DNA of 49,542 nucleotides. It comes from Sphingobacteriia bacterium (GTDB lineage Bacteria > Bacteroidota > Bacteroidia > Chitinophagales > Chitinophagaceae). A program made the position numbers and the translations under genes. Positions 36,144-44,961 of the stretch are shown here, piece by piece. The notes beneath the pieces were generated by a model that did no database searches, was not told where the DNA came from, and saw only the letters and a list, made by a program, of their open reading frames with translations. Each line of letters opens with the position of its first letter. Within the stretch, counting starts at the first letter, position 1. The stretch is taken from assembly GCA_015999745.1 (NCBI GenBank), contig JAECQP010000023.1, positions 1 through 49,542 on the forward strand. Direction: 5' to 3'.

Positions 36144-36956
36144 TTATTGATTCTTATCTAATGTAAAGGATACATAAGGCAGACGAGTGCCAGTTGAGCC
36201 GGAATATCCCATCGTAAAAATGGTTATCACCCGCTCACTCTGTAAGGTATTGCCACTTGAATAAGTAGCGGTTGCCTTGGTAGTGATGGCAGCTCCTGCA
36301 GGTCTCACATCCCATGTGGTAGCATTGCCAGATACGTAACCTGGAGCATTCACCCCGGTTTTCAGGGTAAATGTATCCGTAGCAGCCATGAAAGCCACGT
36401 TATTCTTGATCAACTGACCATTCAGGTAAATATCCACTGCGGGAAGGTTTGGAATCAGGTTTACAAAACGGAAACGGCAATGACCTGTATCCACTTTTGC
36501 AATTTCATTCTTTACCAGTTTGGATTGTGTTTTTACCGCTGTATCCGCTATATGCAATGTATACGGCGCATTATCCGGAATGGTGATATTGGTAGTATAC
36601 AGTACAATGGAATCTTCCGCAGTTCCTTTTTTCGGAATTACGACAGCAATCTTATTACTTCCCTGTGGTACAGATAAATAATGGGGAAAGTTGCTCCCCC
36701 GGGTATTGTAACCGCCACCCGGAAAAGGAGTCCGGGTTTGCAGCGCATTACTGACCACTTTATCATTGATTTTGATTACCATGGTATTATAATCCACGGT
36801 ATAGGCAAATGCCAGGTTCACCTTCAGTTGGCCAGTTGTAGCCGAAGTACCATAAACAGCATATGCCTGGTTTGTAACACCGTCATTTTTGGTACAGGCA
36901 TACAGGAAAAGGAATGCTGCAGCCGGAATGATGTATTTTAAACTGATTTTTTTCAT
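36144..36956 (-). CDS. DUF4397 lipoprotein
   Basis: 270 residues with a lipobox (FLFLYAC, Cys21). The middle has a Bacteroidota DUF4397-like pattern: FRFVNLIPNLPAVDIYLNG at about residues 163-181, with a preceding domain that contains a similar two-strand unit. DUF4397 proteins are surface or periplasmic beta-sandwiches of unknown binding partner. It is the last gene of the SusC-SusD-DUF4397 unit, 22 bases after the SusD stop, so it may be an accessory surface lipoprotein of that system. Confidence 0.82.
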   Translation of the reverse strand: MKKISLKYIIPAAAFLFLYACTKNDGVTNQAYAVYGTSATTGQLKVNLAFAYTVDYNTMVIKINDKVVSNALQTRTPFPGGGYNTRGSNFPHYLSVPQGSNKIAVVIPKKGTAEDSIVLYTTNITIPDNAPYTLHIADTAVKTQSKLVKNEIAKVDTGHCRFRFVNLIPNLPAVDIYLNGQLIKNNVAFMAATDTFTLKTGVNAPGYVSGNATTWDVRPAGAAITTKATATYSSGNTLQSERVITIFTMGYSGSTGTRLPYVSFTLDKNQ

Positions 36957-36978
36957 TGTTCTTGTTTTTCAGTTGAGA

Positions 36979-38649
36979 TTAAGGTTGCATAAACCAATGT
37001 TCCTTGGTATGGTAATCTGATGCCAAAGCGCCGATCGTTTGTAACGCAGGAATATTGTACAGATACTCAGAATTGTATCGTGGACGCGCGCGGTAAGCAA
37101 GCTTACCTGCGTTATACACGTTTAACACGGAAGGCAAAGTGAACCCGGCATAGACCTGTGTTCCGGTAGCGGGATCAATATCTGTATAATGGAAACGGCG
37201 CAGATCGGTCCAGGTTTCGTGGAAACCATAGCCATACAGTGCAATATACTTTTGCAGCATAATCATACTCAGCGTTAAATTAGCAGCACTTACGGGGATC
37301 ACTTTCGGATCGGTCAGATAAGCAGCCCTTGAAGCCGAGGTGATCTTTTTAGACAAAGGAATTCTGTTGTCATAATCTGTAGTCAACAAATCAAAAGACA
37401 GGTTAATAGCATTGGTATAAGCAGTAAGGGCCAGGGCCTTATCCCCTTTTCTGTAGGCAGCTTCCGCTTTCATGAACTGCATATCGCTGGCAGTAATTAC
37501 CGGGAATGGAGCCAGGTTGTTGAAGATATATCTACCTGAATCAGGTACAGCAGTAGAAGTGCTGCTAAAGAGTTGTCTCCAGAAATTCTTTGGCTGATCA
37601 TTGGTACCTAAACCGGAAGAACCCTGTCCTGGCAGTATACCTTTGTAAGTGCCATTGTTGTTCTCATTCAGCAGGTAAGGTGTTCTTGGATCAATAATAC
37701 CAGAGAATGGAGAGGCGGCGGAAGCACCGGTCAGCAAATCTGCAATGAATGCGGTCTGCCTCAGAGTGCCGATATTACCCCTGTAAGGTCCGTAGTAGTT
37801 ATTGGTACCGCTGAAGTTACCACCCTGCCATTTCTGGGTGGCATTGTCTGCATTGGTGGTAATAGACAGGTTGCAATACTTGATTACAGAATCGGCGTAG
37901 TTGTTGGTGGTATAAATGGTTTTGTTACTCAGGTGTGCATATGACCTTGCCTTGATGGCATATACAAACTTTTTCCATTTGTTCACGTCTCCGCCGTAAA
38001 AATAGGTATCTCCCTTGGCAAGGTTGGCAGGACTGACCGCACCATCGGTTCTGTTGAGGTAGTAAATAGCGCTGTCGCAGATTTTACGAACCGTATCATA
38101 CACTGCTTCCTGCGAATCGTAATCAAACTGGGAACGACTTGCATCAAAGGATTGTTTCAGGATCACTTCGCCGTATTGTTCCGTTAAAGTCAGCCAGCTG
38201 AACGCAAACAAGGCATTTGCAACACCCACATAGTCCCATTTTTCCTGCCATCTTCCCCTGGAAATGATATACTTGGCATTGGCGCCGATACCATAATAAT
38301 GCATGGCCCAAACCAGGCCGGTATTATCACTGCCTGTACCATAAACACCACCCATCTGATCGTAGCTGTTATTGGTAGCTACATCTCCCCAGTACTGAAT
38401 ATAACGAGCCATCAAAACAGCTTCTGCTGCACAACCATAAGAACCACCACCACCACCGGTTGGAGGTGCGGCGGTTGAAGTCATCTGGTTGATGGCATTC
38501 GGTAAAACAGCTTCAATATCCACCTCAACCGGGTTGTTGGGGTTTAAGTAAACGCTGTCCAACTTTTTCGAGCAGGCCTGGATCGTTAGGATACCAATAG
38601 CAAAAGCCATCGTTTTAAGCGAAAAAGTTATAAAGGATTTATTTTTCAT
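36979..38649 (-). CDS. SusD/RagB-family outer-membrane lipoprotein (SusD-like_2 type)
   Basis: 556 residues. Lipobox at ILTIQACSKK (Cys26). The N-terminal LNPNNPVEVDIEAVLPNAI and the TPR-like helical packing (VLMARYIQYWGDVATNN, NALFAFSWLTLTEQYGEV, DMQFMKAEAAYRKGDKALA) fit the SusD-like_2 branch. It should act as the outer-membrane lid that delivers substrate to its SusC partner, encoded 22 bases upstream. The substrate is not readable from sequence: no glycoside hydrolase or peptidase is next to it. Confidence 0.93.
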   Translation of the reverse strand: MKNKSFITFSLKTMAFAIGILTIQACSKKLDSVYLNPNNPVEVDIEAVLPNAINQMTSTAAPPTGGGGGSYGCAAEAVLMARYIQYWGDVATNNSYDQMGGVYGTGSDNTGLVWAMHYYGIGANAKYIISRGRWQEKWDYVGVANALFAFSWLTLTEQYGEVILKQSFDASRSQFDYDSQEAVYDTVRKICDSAIYYLNRTDGAVSPANLAKGDTYFYGGDVNKWKKFVYAIKARSYAHLSNKTIYTTNNYADSVIKYCNLSITTNADNATQKWQGGNFSGTNNYYGPYRGNIGTLRQTAFIADLLTGASAASPFSGIIDPRTPYLLNENNNGTYKGILPGQGSSGLGTNDQPKNFWRQLFSSTSTAVPDSGRYIFNNLAPFPVITASDMQFMKAEAAYRKGDKALALTAYTNAINLSFDLLTTDYDNRIPLSKKITSASRAAYLTDPKVIPVSAANLTLSMIMLQKYIALYGYGFHETWTDLRRFHYTDIDPATGTQVYAGFTLPSVLNVYNAGKLAYRARPRYNSEYLYNIPALQTIGALASDYHTKEHWFMQP

Positions 38650-38671
38650 AATAATGTATTATTTAATTCAA

Positions 38672-41600
38672 TTAAAAACCAACTCTGAGACCACCGTTGA
38701 AACTTAAAGGAGCGGCGATATTACCATAATCAAACCCTACTGCACCTACCCCTTTTAATGCCGCGTTACCACCATTTGAGGCAGGATCTGCACCGGAATA
38801 GTTGGTGAACAGGATCAGGTCGTTACAGGTCAGGAAGAAGCTCATGGATTTAACGGATCTGAACTTTTTGTTCAGTAATTCTGATGGCATGGTATAACTC
38901 AGGGAAATATCTCTCAACCGGAATGCATTGATATCTCTTTCCATATAGTCTTCCTCCGGCATGGAAGCAGCACCATAATAAGCATTATTATAGTAAGGGG
39001 TTACATAAATATTGTTCACCGTTGGGGTGGCGGTATTTTCCAAACCATCCTGCACAACAGCCTGTACAACCCTTGGCGTTAAACGATCAGCGGTTTTAAT
39101 AGATTTACCCAGGGTGGTCAGGTACATATTGGTACCGTTATAGATATCCCCGCCAATTCTCAAATCCCATAAGAAGCTGAAATTCCAGTTTTTGTAACGG
39201 AAACGGTTCACTGTACCTAAGGTAAGCCATACCGTTCTGTCGGCGCGTACTCTCCAAACCGCATCCTGTACTGGCAGGCCGGTTAAAGCCGATACCAGGA
39301 TGGCACCGTTATTGGAAGCTACACCGTTTAAGCCTGCAGGAGTCAGGTTCTGGCGCTTGTAACCATAACTGGTAATGGTACCGGTAGAAAATCCGGGTCT
39401 GATACCGCCCCTTGCGTTACCATACAACCATGTAGATGCATCGTAGTAATCACCGCCGGAAATATCAATGGACGCGGGGATGGCCAATACATTGTTCCAC
39501 ATATGGTTAAAGTTGAACTGGATATTCCAGTCAAAATCCTTTTTGCGGATGGCTTTGAAGCCCAGGGAAATCTCCAGGCCTTCGTTCTGCACACTGGAGT
39601 TATTGGCAGTGTTCAGTATAAAGCCTGTACCATAGCTGGCACGGAAACCCTGTGCAATCTGATCCAGCGCCTTGGTGTTATAATAAGCCGCGTCAATAGA
39701 GATTTTGTCATTCCACAACCTTAATTCAGTACCAATTTCATAGGTATTCTGTCTTTCAGGTTTCAGGTTAGGATTGGCATTGGTATATGCATATTGCAAC
39801 GGAACAATTCCTGGCGCAACACTCGTCACAGTAGGAACAAAATTTGACTGGTTGGCATAAGGCGATGGGAGCCTTGCAGTGGAAGCCAGGGAGCCTCTCA
39901 GTTTCCAGTAACTTAAAGCGCCACCCTTCAGTGTAGGGAAGATATCGCTCATGATCACACTCAAACTACCTCCCGGGTAGCTGTAGTTCCTGTTGGCAGC
40001 AGGCAGGACGGAAGAAGATTCAAACGCAAGTGAACCGGTCAGGAACACTAAGTTCTTATAGCTTACAGTCGCTTCCGCAAATCCGGCAATCTGGTAGTTC
40101 TTTCTCAGATTCCATTTATCATTGCCTGCCAAAGCAGCACGGCTTAAACGTGTACGGGTTGCAGGATCGGTGGCGCTGCTGTCAAAACCCCTTGTACTGT
40201 CTTTTGTACCAGAGATACCATACAAATCCATATCTGTCTGGCTCCAGCGGGTACCCACAGTAAACCTGGTATTGAAATCGCCAAATGCTTTTTTAACGGT
40301 AGCTGTAATAGTGTGGTTATAGGTAGCCGCTTTTATCCAATAGTTATCCAACTGACCTTTATTGGCCATGGAAGATTGTGCAGAAGACTCCGGATCACGG
40401 AACTGGAAGCCTGAGGTTGCATAATAGTTGTAACCAAATCGGCCTGCAACGGTTAACCACTTATAAGGATTGTAGTTGATGGCCAGGTTGGCTTCATAGT
40501 TATTGGTCTTATCCCTGGACTCGTTTCTGTTAACCGCGAAGAAAGGATTATCTGTTTCAGAAACAGTACCCAGTCCTGCATCATCTGCGGGATTGTTGGC
40601 CAGCGGATTGGCCAGGTACCGCTTGTGCCCGTTTGACAATAAATAGTCTACTGCATTATCAGTAGCCGGCCATAAATACAGGTTCAGTAAATAGCTGTTG
40701 GCGCCTTTTAAGGCCTTATCGTTATTACTGTTGCTGTAGGCAAGTGAAGGCGTGATATCGATGTACTTACCAATTTTAGAAGTATTGGTAATTCTGAAGT
40801 TCACCCGCTGTAAGCGGGTGTTGGGCACTACCCCACTTTGGTCGTAGTAAGAACCACTGATCCTGGTGCTGGAATTTCCTTTACCAAATTCCACGCTCAG
40901 GTTGTGGAGCATACCAAATCCTGTTCTGAAGAAGTTGCCAACATTGTCATAGAGTTTTGTACTTGGATCCATTGCAGGTCCAAATGCAGAAAAAGTTGCA
41001 GTGGAAGCCACCCCGTTGGTGCCGGTCTGGAAACCATTGAACGCTTTTGGTAAGTTTTGGATAGACTGGAAACGGATACTGTTGTCGTAGTTCACATTGA
41101 AACGCTTGCTGTCAGTTACTTTGGCTCTCTTGGTAGTAATAACAATGGCGCCGTTACTGGCGGCGCTACCGTATAGTACCGTTGCTTCAGGTCCTTTCAG
41201 TACAGTTACCGACTCAATATCATTCGGGTTGATATCCGCAATCCTGTTGGTGAAATCATTGGAGGTATTGCTTTGACCGGCAGCAGATGGCACAGAAGCG
41301 GTAGCGTCGATCGTGGAGTTATCTCTCACCACTCCATCCACCACAAAGAGCGGCTGGTTGTCTAAAGACAGGGAGTTGAAACCACGCAACACGATGGTGG
41401 AAGATGCACCCGGCACACCGGAAGTGGCCGTGATGGTTGCACCTGCAATTCTACCCTGCAAACCACCAATAAAGTTTTCACGCTGGGTTTCTTTAAGGTC
41501 GTCCCCTTTTACAACCTGCGTAGAATAACCCAGGTCGCGGGATTTTCTTTTAATATCCATTGCAACCACTACCTCATCCAGTTCTGTAACAGAACTCTTC

Positions 41601-41890
41601 AGTAAGATTTCGATTTTACCACTACCAATAACATAGCGCTGGGCCTCATAACCAATATAAGTAACCTGCAAGGCTTGACCCTTGTTGGCCTTAATGGTAA
41701 AAGAACCATCTTCTTTGGATTGTTCGGTAGCAGTTGAACCAACCACTTTAATGGTTACACCGGAAAGAGGTGTTTTTTTATCGGCATCCAGAATGGTGCC
41801 CGAAACCGTTTGACTTTGCCCGTAGGAAGGCAGCGTGAAAACGAGCAGTAAAAAACAAACTGCTTTAATCAAGCTTGGGAGTTTTCTCAT
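38672..41890 (-). CDS. SusC/RagA-family TonB-linked outer-membrane transporter
   Basis: 1072 residues. Signal peptide 1-24. A carboxypeptidase-regulatory-like domain occupies about 28-110 (GTILDADKKTPLSGVTIKVV; VTYIGYEAQRYVIG). The TonB-dependent plug covers about 115-260 with the SusC hallmarks GRIAGATITATSGVPGASST, IVLRGFNSLSLDNQPLFVVDG in parts, and VTVLKGPEATVLYGSAASNG. The barrel then runs to the C-terminal FNGGLRVGF, ending in Phe as is typical of outer-membrane barrels. It imports oligosaccharide or peptide ligands with the adjacent SusD. The 190-bp upstream region faces the DeoR regulator gene, which is co-directional. No sigma/anti-sigma pair is present. Confidence 0.96.
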   Translation of the reverse strand: MRKLPSLIKAVCFLLLVFTLPSYGQSQTVSGTILDADKKTPLSGVTIKVVGSTATEQSKEDGSFTIKANKGQALQVTYIGYEAQRYVIGSGKIEILLKSSVTELDEVVVAMDIKRKSRDLGYSTQVVKGDDLKETQRENFIGGLQGRIAGATITATSGVPGASSTIVLRGFNSLSLDNQPLFVVDGVVRDNSTIDATASVPSAAGQSNTSNDFTNRIADINPNDIESVTVLKGPEATVLYGSAASNGAIVITTKRAKVTDSKRFNVNYDNSIRFQSIQNLPKAFNGFQTGTNGVASTATFSAFGPAMDPSTKLYDNVGNFFRTGFGMLHNLSVEFGKGNSSTRISGSYYDQSGVVPNTRLQRVNFRITNTSKIGKYIDITPSLAYSNSNNDKALKGANSYLLNLYLWPATDNAVDYLLSNGHKRYLANPLANNPADDAGLGTVSETDNPFFAVNRNESRDKTNNYEANLAINYNPYKWLTVAGRFGYNYYATSGFQFRDPESSAQSSMANKGQLDNYWIKAATYNHTITATVKKAFGDFNTRFTVGTRWSQTDMDLYGISGTKDSTRGFDSSATDPATRTRLSRAALAGNDKWNLRKNYQIAGFAEATVSYKNLVFLTGSLAFESSSVLPAANRNYSYPGGSLSVIMSDIFPTLKGGALSYWKLRGSLASTARLPSPYANQSNFVPTVTSVAPGIVPLQYAYTNANPNLKPERQNTYEIGTELRLWNDKISIDAAYYNTKALDQIAQGFRASYGTGFILNTANNSSVQNEGLEISLGFKAIRKKDFDWNIQFNFNHMWNNVLAIPASIDISGGDYYDASTWLYGNARGGIRPGFSTGTITSYGYKRQNLTPAGLNGVASNNGAILVSALTGLPVQDAVWRVRADRTVWLTLGTVNRFRYKNWNFSFLWDLRIGGDIYNGTNMYLTTLGKSIKTADRLTPRVVQAVVQDGLENTATPTVNNIYVTPYYNNAYYGAASMPEEDYMERDINAFRLRDISLSYTMPSELLNKKFRSVKSMSFFLTCNDLILFTNYSGADPASNGGNAALKGVGAVGFDYGNIAAPLSFNGGLRVGF

Positions 41891-41925
41891 TGTTCAGTGT
41901 TTGTTTCTGATGACAGCAACTTCAT

Positions 41926-41945
41926 GCAAAAAGCTGCAAAAAGCT
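41926..41945. repeat. Two-copy 10-bp tandem repeat upstream of susC
   Basis: GCAAAAAGCT occurs twice in direct succession, 36-55 bases upstream of the susC-like start codon. It could be a regulator half-site pair or only a chance duplication in the leader. The rest of the 41891-42080 gap is A/T-rich with no gene and no clean TAnnTTTG box on the minus strand. Confidence 0.35.
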
Positions 41946-42080
41946 GCTCAATCGTTAAAATAAATCTAATTCGGTGTTAAATATAAACGAAGAATTGTTA
42001 AACAACGAAAAAATTACAGCAATAAATTGCAGAAACTTGCAAATTTTAATGTGTATTTTCAACAATAAGTGTGGCTGGAA

Positions 42081-42827
42081 TCAGCGAATGGAAATCCCTT
42101 TTTGGGCGTAAGGAACCAATAATTCATCCCCGGGGTCCAATTCGGTAATAAGCACATCAACCTGTTCCAAACCACAAACCAATAGTCGTTGGGTGGTATT
42201 CAGTTTTTCAGAAATGGCCAGAGAAACCACTTTTTGAGAACAGTTGATCATGGCGCGCTTTACCTCAATAATTTCCAATTCGAGGTCGGTAATTCCATCA
42301 ACGGTATCAATGCTGTTTGTGCCAAGTAGACAAAGATCGGCCCTGATCTGTCCAAAACGGTTCACAACTTCCGCTCCTACCGCCATCTGCGCGCTTTTCA
42401 GCAGTTTGTTGCCGAAAAAAATCACTTCAATATGCGGGTGATTCAGCAACTCCAGTGCAATGGGTACGTTGGAGGTAACAAATGTGGCATTCAGTTCGGC
42501 TGGGAGAAGCTTAATTAATTCACGCATAGTGGTACCACCTGAGATGGCCACCAGCATACCATCCTTAATCAGTTGGATGGCTTTTTGGGCAATAATCTGC
42601 TTGGCGGAAAGATTGTAGACCTGGTTGGTTTCAATGGTAAAATGAAAGGACTTGGCCAGCGCCCCGCCGTGCACTTTCATGAGTTTTCCTTCTTCCGCTA
42701 ATTCCTGCAAATCCCTGCGGATTGTATCTTCAGAAACATCCAACTGTACACATAAATCTGCTGATAATACCTTGTTATGTATATTAATCTGTTGGATTAT
42801 GTAGGCCTGTCTTTCTTTCTTAAGCAT
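42081..42827 (-). CDS. DeoR/GlpR-family transcriptional regulator
   Basis: 248 residues from ATG at 42825-42827 (MLKKERQAYI...); a longer frame with an unrelated leader is less likely. The DeoR HTH covers about residues 5-60 (LSADLCVQLDVSEDTIRRDLQEL). The DeoRC sugar-phosphate sensor domain covers about 75-230, with the characteristic VAISGGTTMRELIKLLP, VTSNVPIALELL and FFGNKLLKS segments. It probably represses sugar catabolic genes in response to a phosphosugar. It lies 190 bp upstream of susC on the same strand, making it a candidate regulator of that unit. It is divergent from dnaG (98 bp). Confidence 0.9.
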   Translation of the reverse strand: MLKKERQAYIIQQINIHNKVLSADLCVQLDVSEDTIRRDLQELAEEGKLMKVHGGALAKSFHFTIETNQVYNLSAKQIIAQKAIQLIKDGMLVAISGGTTMRELIKLLPAELNATFVTSNVPIALELLNHPHIEVIFFGNKLLKSAQMAVGAEVVNRFGQIRADLCLLGTNSIDTVDGITDLELEIIEVKRAMINCSQKVVSLAISEKLNTTQRLLVCGLEQVDVLITELDPGDELLVPYAQKGISIR

Positions 42828-42925
42828 CCTTAAAAGTAAAGAGTTTGCAGAAAACCGCACAAATTATTTATAATTTAAATGCCGGCAGACCGCTGAGTAA
42901 CGTAAATTAGCAGCCCGGCAACTCC

Positions 42926-44857
42926 ATGATTTCTCCCAATACCATACAACAGATCACCAATCGGATCGACATCATAGATGTGGTGGGTGAATTCGTGAAA
43001 CTCAGGAAAAGAGGTACGAATTACCTGGGGCTCTGCCCTTTCCATGGAGAAAAATCTCCTTCATTTACCGTTTCCCCGGCCAAGGAAATCTATAAGTGCT
43101 TCGGCTGCGGCAAAAGCGGTAATACCATCACCTTCCTGATGGAACACGAGAAGTACAGCTATGTGGAAGCCCTGAAATGGCTGGCCGAACGCTATAATAT
43201 AACGGTAGAGGAAACCCAGAAAACACCTGAGCAGGTTCAGCAGATACAGATAGCCGACAGCCTGCACGCCATCAATCATTTTGCACAGAAGTTTTTTACA
43301 GACCAATTATTCAATACAGAGGAAGGCGTCCAGATAGCACGCTCCTATTTAAAGGAAAGAGGATTCCGCGATGAAGTGATTCAAAAATTTCAGATCGGCT
43401 ACAACCCTGAGGCAAGAGATACGCTTACCAAGGCCCTGCTGGCCAACCAGTTTAATGCGGAACTACTTCCGAAAACAGGACTGGTATCTAACCGGAATAA
43501 TGAGCTGTCCGATAATTACCGCAACAGGATTATTTTCCCGATCCATAACAACAGCGGCAAGGTCATCGGCTTTGGCGCCAGGGTAATTGGCAAGAACGAC
43601 CGGGGACCCAAATACATTAATACCCCCGAAAATGAGATCTATGTAAAGAGCAGGATTCTTTACGGCTCCTATTTTGCCAGAACGGCCATCGACAAAGCAA
43701 AAGAATGTTTGCTGGTAGAAGGTTATACCGATGTGGTAAGCCTGCACCAGGCAGGAATAGAAAACGTGGTAGCCAGCGGCGGTACTTCATTAACCATTGA
43801 TCAGTTAAGGCTGATCAAAAAATACACAGCCAACCTCACCATTATTTATGACGGGGACAGTGCCGGCATCAAGGCAGCCCTTCGCGGGCTGGATCTTGCC
43901 CTGGAAGAAAGCCTGAACGTAAAATTGGTATTGATTCCCGATAATGAGGACCCGGACAGTTATGTAAATAAAGTGGGCGCAAAAGCTTTTAACGATTTCA
44001 TCGCTGCCAATAAAAAGGATTTCATTCTTTTTCAGCTGGAAGTTTTGCTGAAAGAAGCTGGCGCCGATGTAAGCAAAAAAAGCAGTATCGTCAACCAGAT
44101 TGCCGAATCGCTCAGCAGGATCAGCAAGGCCGAAGATTTCACCAAGCAGCAGGATTACATTAAGCAATGCGCAGCCCTGCTGAAGATAGATGAGACCGGG
44201 TTTACGAACCTGGTCAATAAATACAAGCGCGACAAAATTGCAAAGGAAGAGAAGAAACTCCCATTTGATGAAGCTGCATTTATTCAACAGGATTCGGAAC
44301 AGCGCCCCTCACAGGAATATGAAGATTCCACCGCGCTGCTGCAACAGGATGATCTCTTCGAAAAAAACATACTGCGCGTATTACTGGAACACGGGCTCAA
44401 AACTTTCAACGAAGAGCTGACCATTGCAGCCTATATTTTCCAGGAAATGGAACATTTCCAGTTCGACAACCCTTTATACGTTAGTGTACTGGAGTATTAT
44501 AAAGACTGGTATAACAAGGGAATGGAGCCAACTGTCAAAACCATGTTGTATCACGAAGATGAAAGCATCCGCAACCTGATTGTCAATATTTCCATGACCC
44601 CATTTGAACTGAGCCAGCGCTGGGATGATGTAATGGAAGGAATGAAAATCCTGGAAAGGGACACTTCTGTGGAAGACGCCATTACCAGCATGAATTATTT
44701 CAAGCTGAGAAAGATCAAAAAAATGTTCGAACAGAATCAGCAGGATATGGAGAAAGCTCCGTTTGAGGAACAGCTCAAACTGATTGAACTGCACAAGCAA
44801 CTGAAAGAATTTGAAAGAGACATCACCAACCGGCTGGGAACCGTGATCATACGCTGA
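42926..44857 (+). CDS. dnaG: DNA primase
   Basis: Makes RNA primers for replication; 643 residues. The CHC2 zinc finger is at Cys37, His40, Cys58 and Cys61 (LCPFHGEKS, YKCFGCGKSG). The TOPRIM acidic motif is seen at CLLVEGYTDVVS with Glu265, followed by YDGDSAGIKAA. The C-terminal region (about 460-643) is helical and serves as the DnaB-binding domain. Length and order are normal. It is divergent from deoR and convergent with dnaK, with a terminator between. Confidence 0.97.
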   Translation: MISPNTIQQITNRIDIIDVVGEFVKLRKRGTNYLGLCPFHGEKSPSFTVSPAKEIYKCFGCGKSGNTITFLMEHEKYSYVEALKWLAERYNITVEETQKTPEQVQQIQIADSLHAINHFAQKFFTDQLFNTEEGVQIARSYLKERGFRDEVIQKFQIGYNPEARDTLTKALLANQFNAELLPKTGLVSNRNNELSDNYRNRIIFPIHNNSGKVIGFGARVIGKNDRGPKYINTPENEIYVKSRILYGSYFARTAIDKAKECLLVEGYTDVVSLHQAGIENVVASGGTSLTIDQLRLIKKYTANLTIIYDGDSAGIKAALRGLDLALEESLNVKLVLIPDNEDPDSYVNKVGAKAFNDFIAANKKDFILFQLEVLLKEAGADVSKKSSIVNQIAESLSRISKAEDFTKQQDYIKQCAALLKIDETGFTNLVNKYKRDKIAKEEKKLPFDEAAFIQQDSEQRPSQEYEDSTALLQQDDLFEKNILRVLLEHGLKTFNEELTIAAYIFQEMEHFQFDNPLYVSVLEYYKDWYNKGMEPTVKTMLYHEDESIRNLIVNISMTPFELSQRWDDVMEGMKILERDTSVEDAITSMNYFKLRKIKKMFEQNQQDMEKAPFEEQLKLIELHKQLKEFERDITNRLGTVIIR

Positions 44858-44913
44858 TCAACTAAGCACCGGTGCCATTCGATCCCGGAATTTCAGGCAA
44901 TAATATATACAAT

Positions 44914-44944
44914 AAAAAAGGCCCCGGAAATTCCGGAGCCTTTT
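44914..44944. terminator. Bidirectional terminator between dnaG and dnaK
   Basis: The stem AAAGGCCCCGG with CCGGAGCCTTT has one C-A mismatch and a 5-base AAATT loop, and is flanked by A and T tracts. It lies 57 bases past the dnaG stop on the plus strand and 18 bases past the dnaK stop on the minus strand. Confidence 0.8.
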
Positions 44945-44961
44945 GCAACTTAATGTAATTT

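Noticed and set aside
38401..38490. Glycine-rich stretch in the SusD protein as a repeat or mobile-element scar
   Set aside because: It is a short GGGGGS-like loop in frame with the protein and no repeat unit occurs elsewhere.
41926..41945. Start of a CRISPR array or larger repeat
   Set aside because: Only two 10-bp units are present, directly adjacent, with no spacers and no cas genes in the window.
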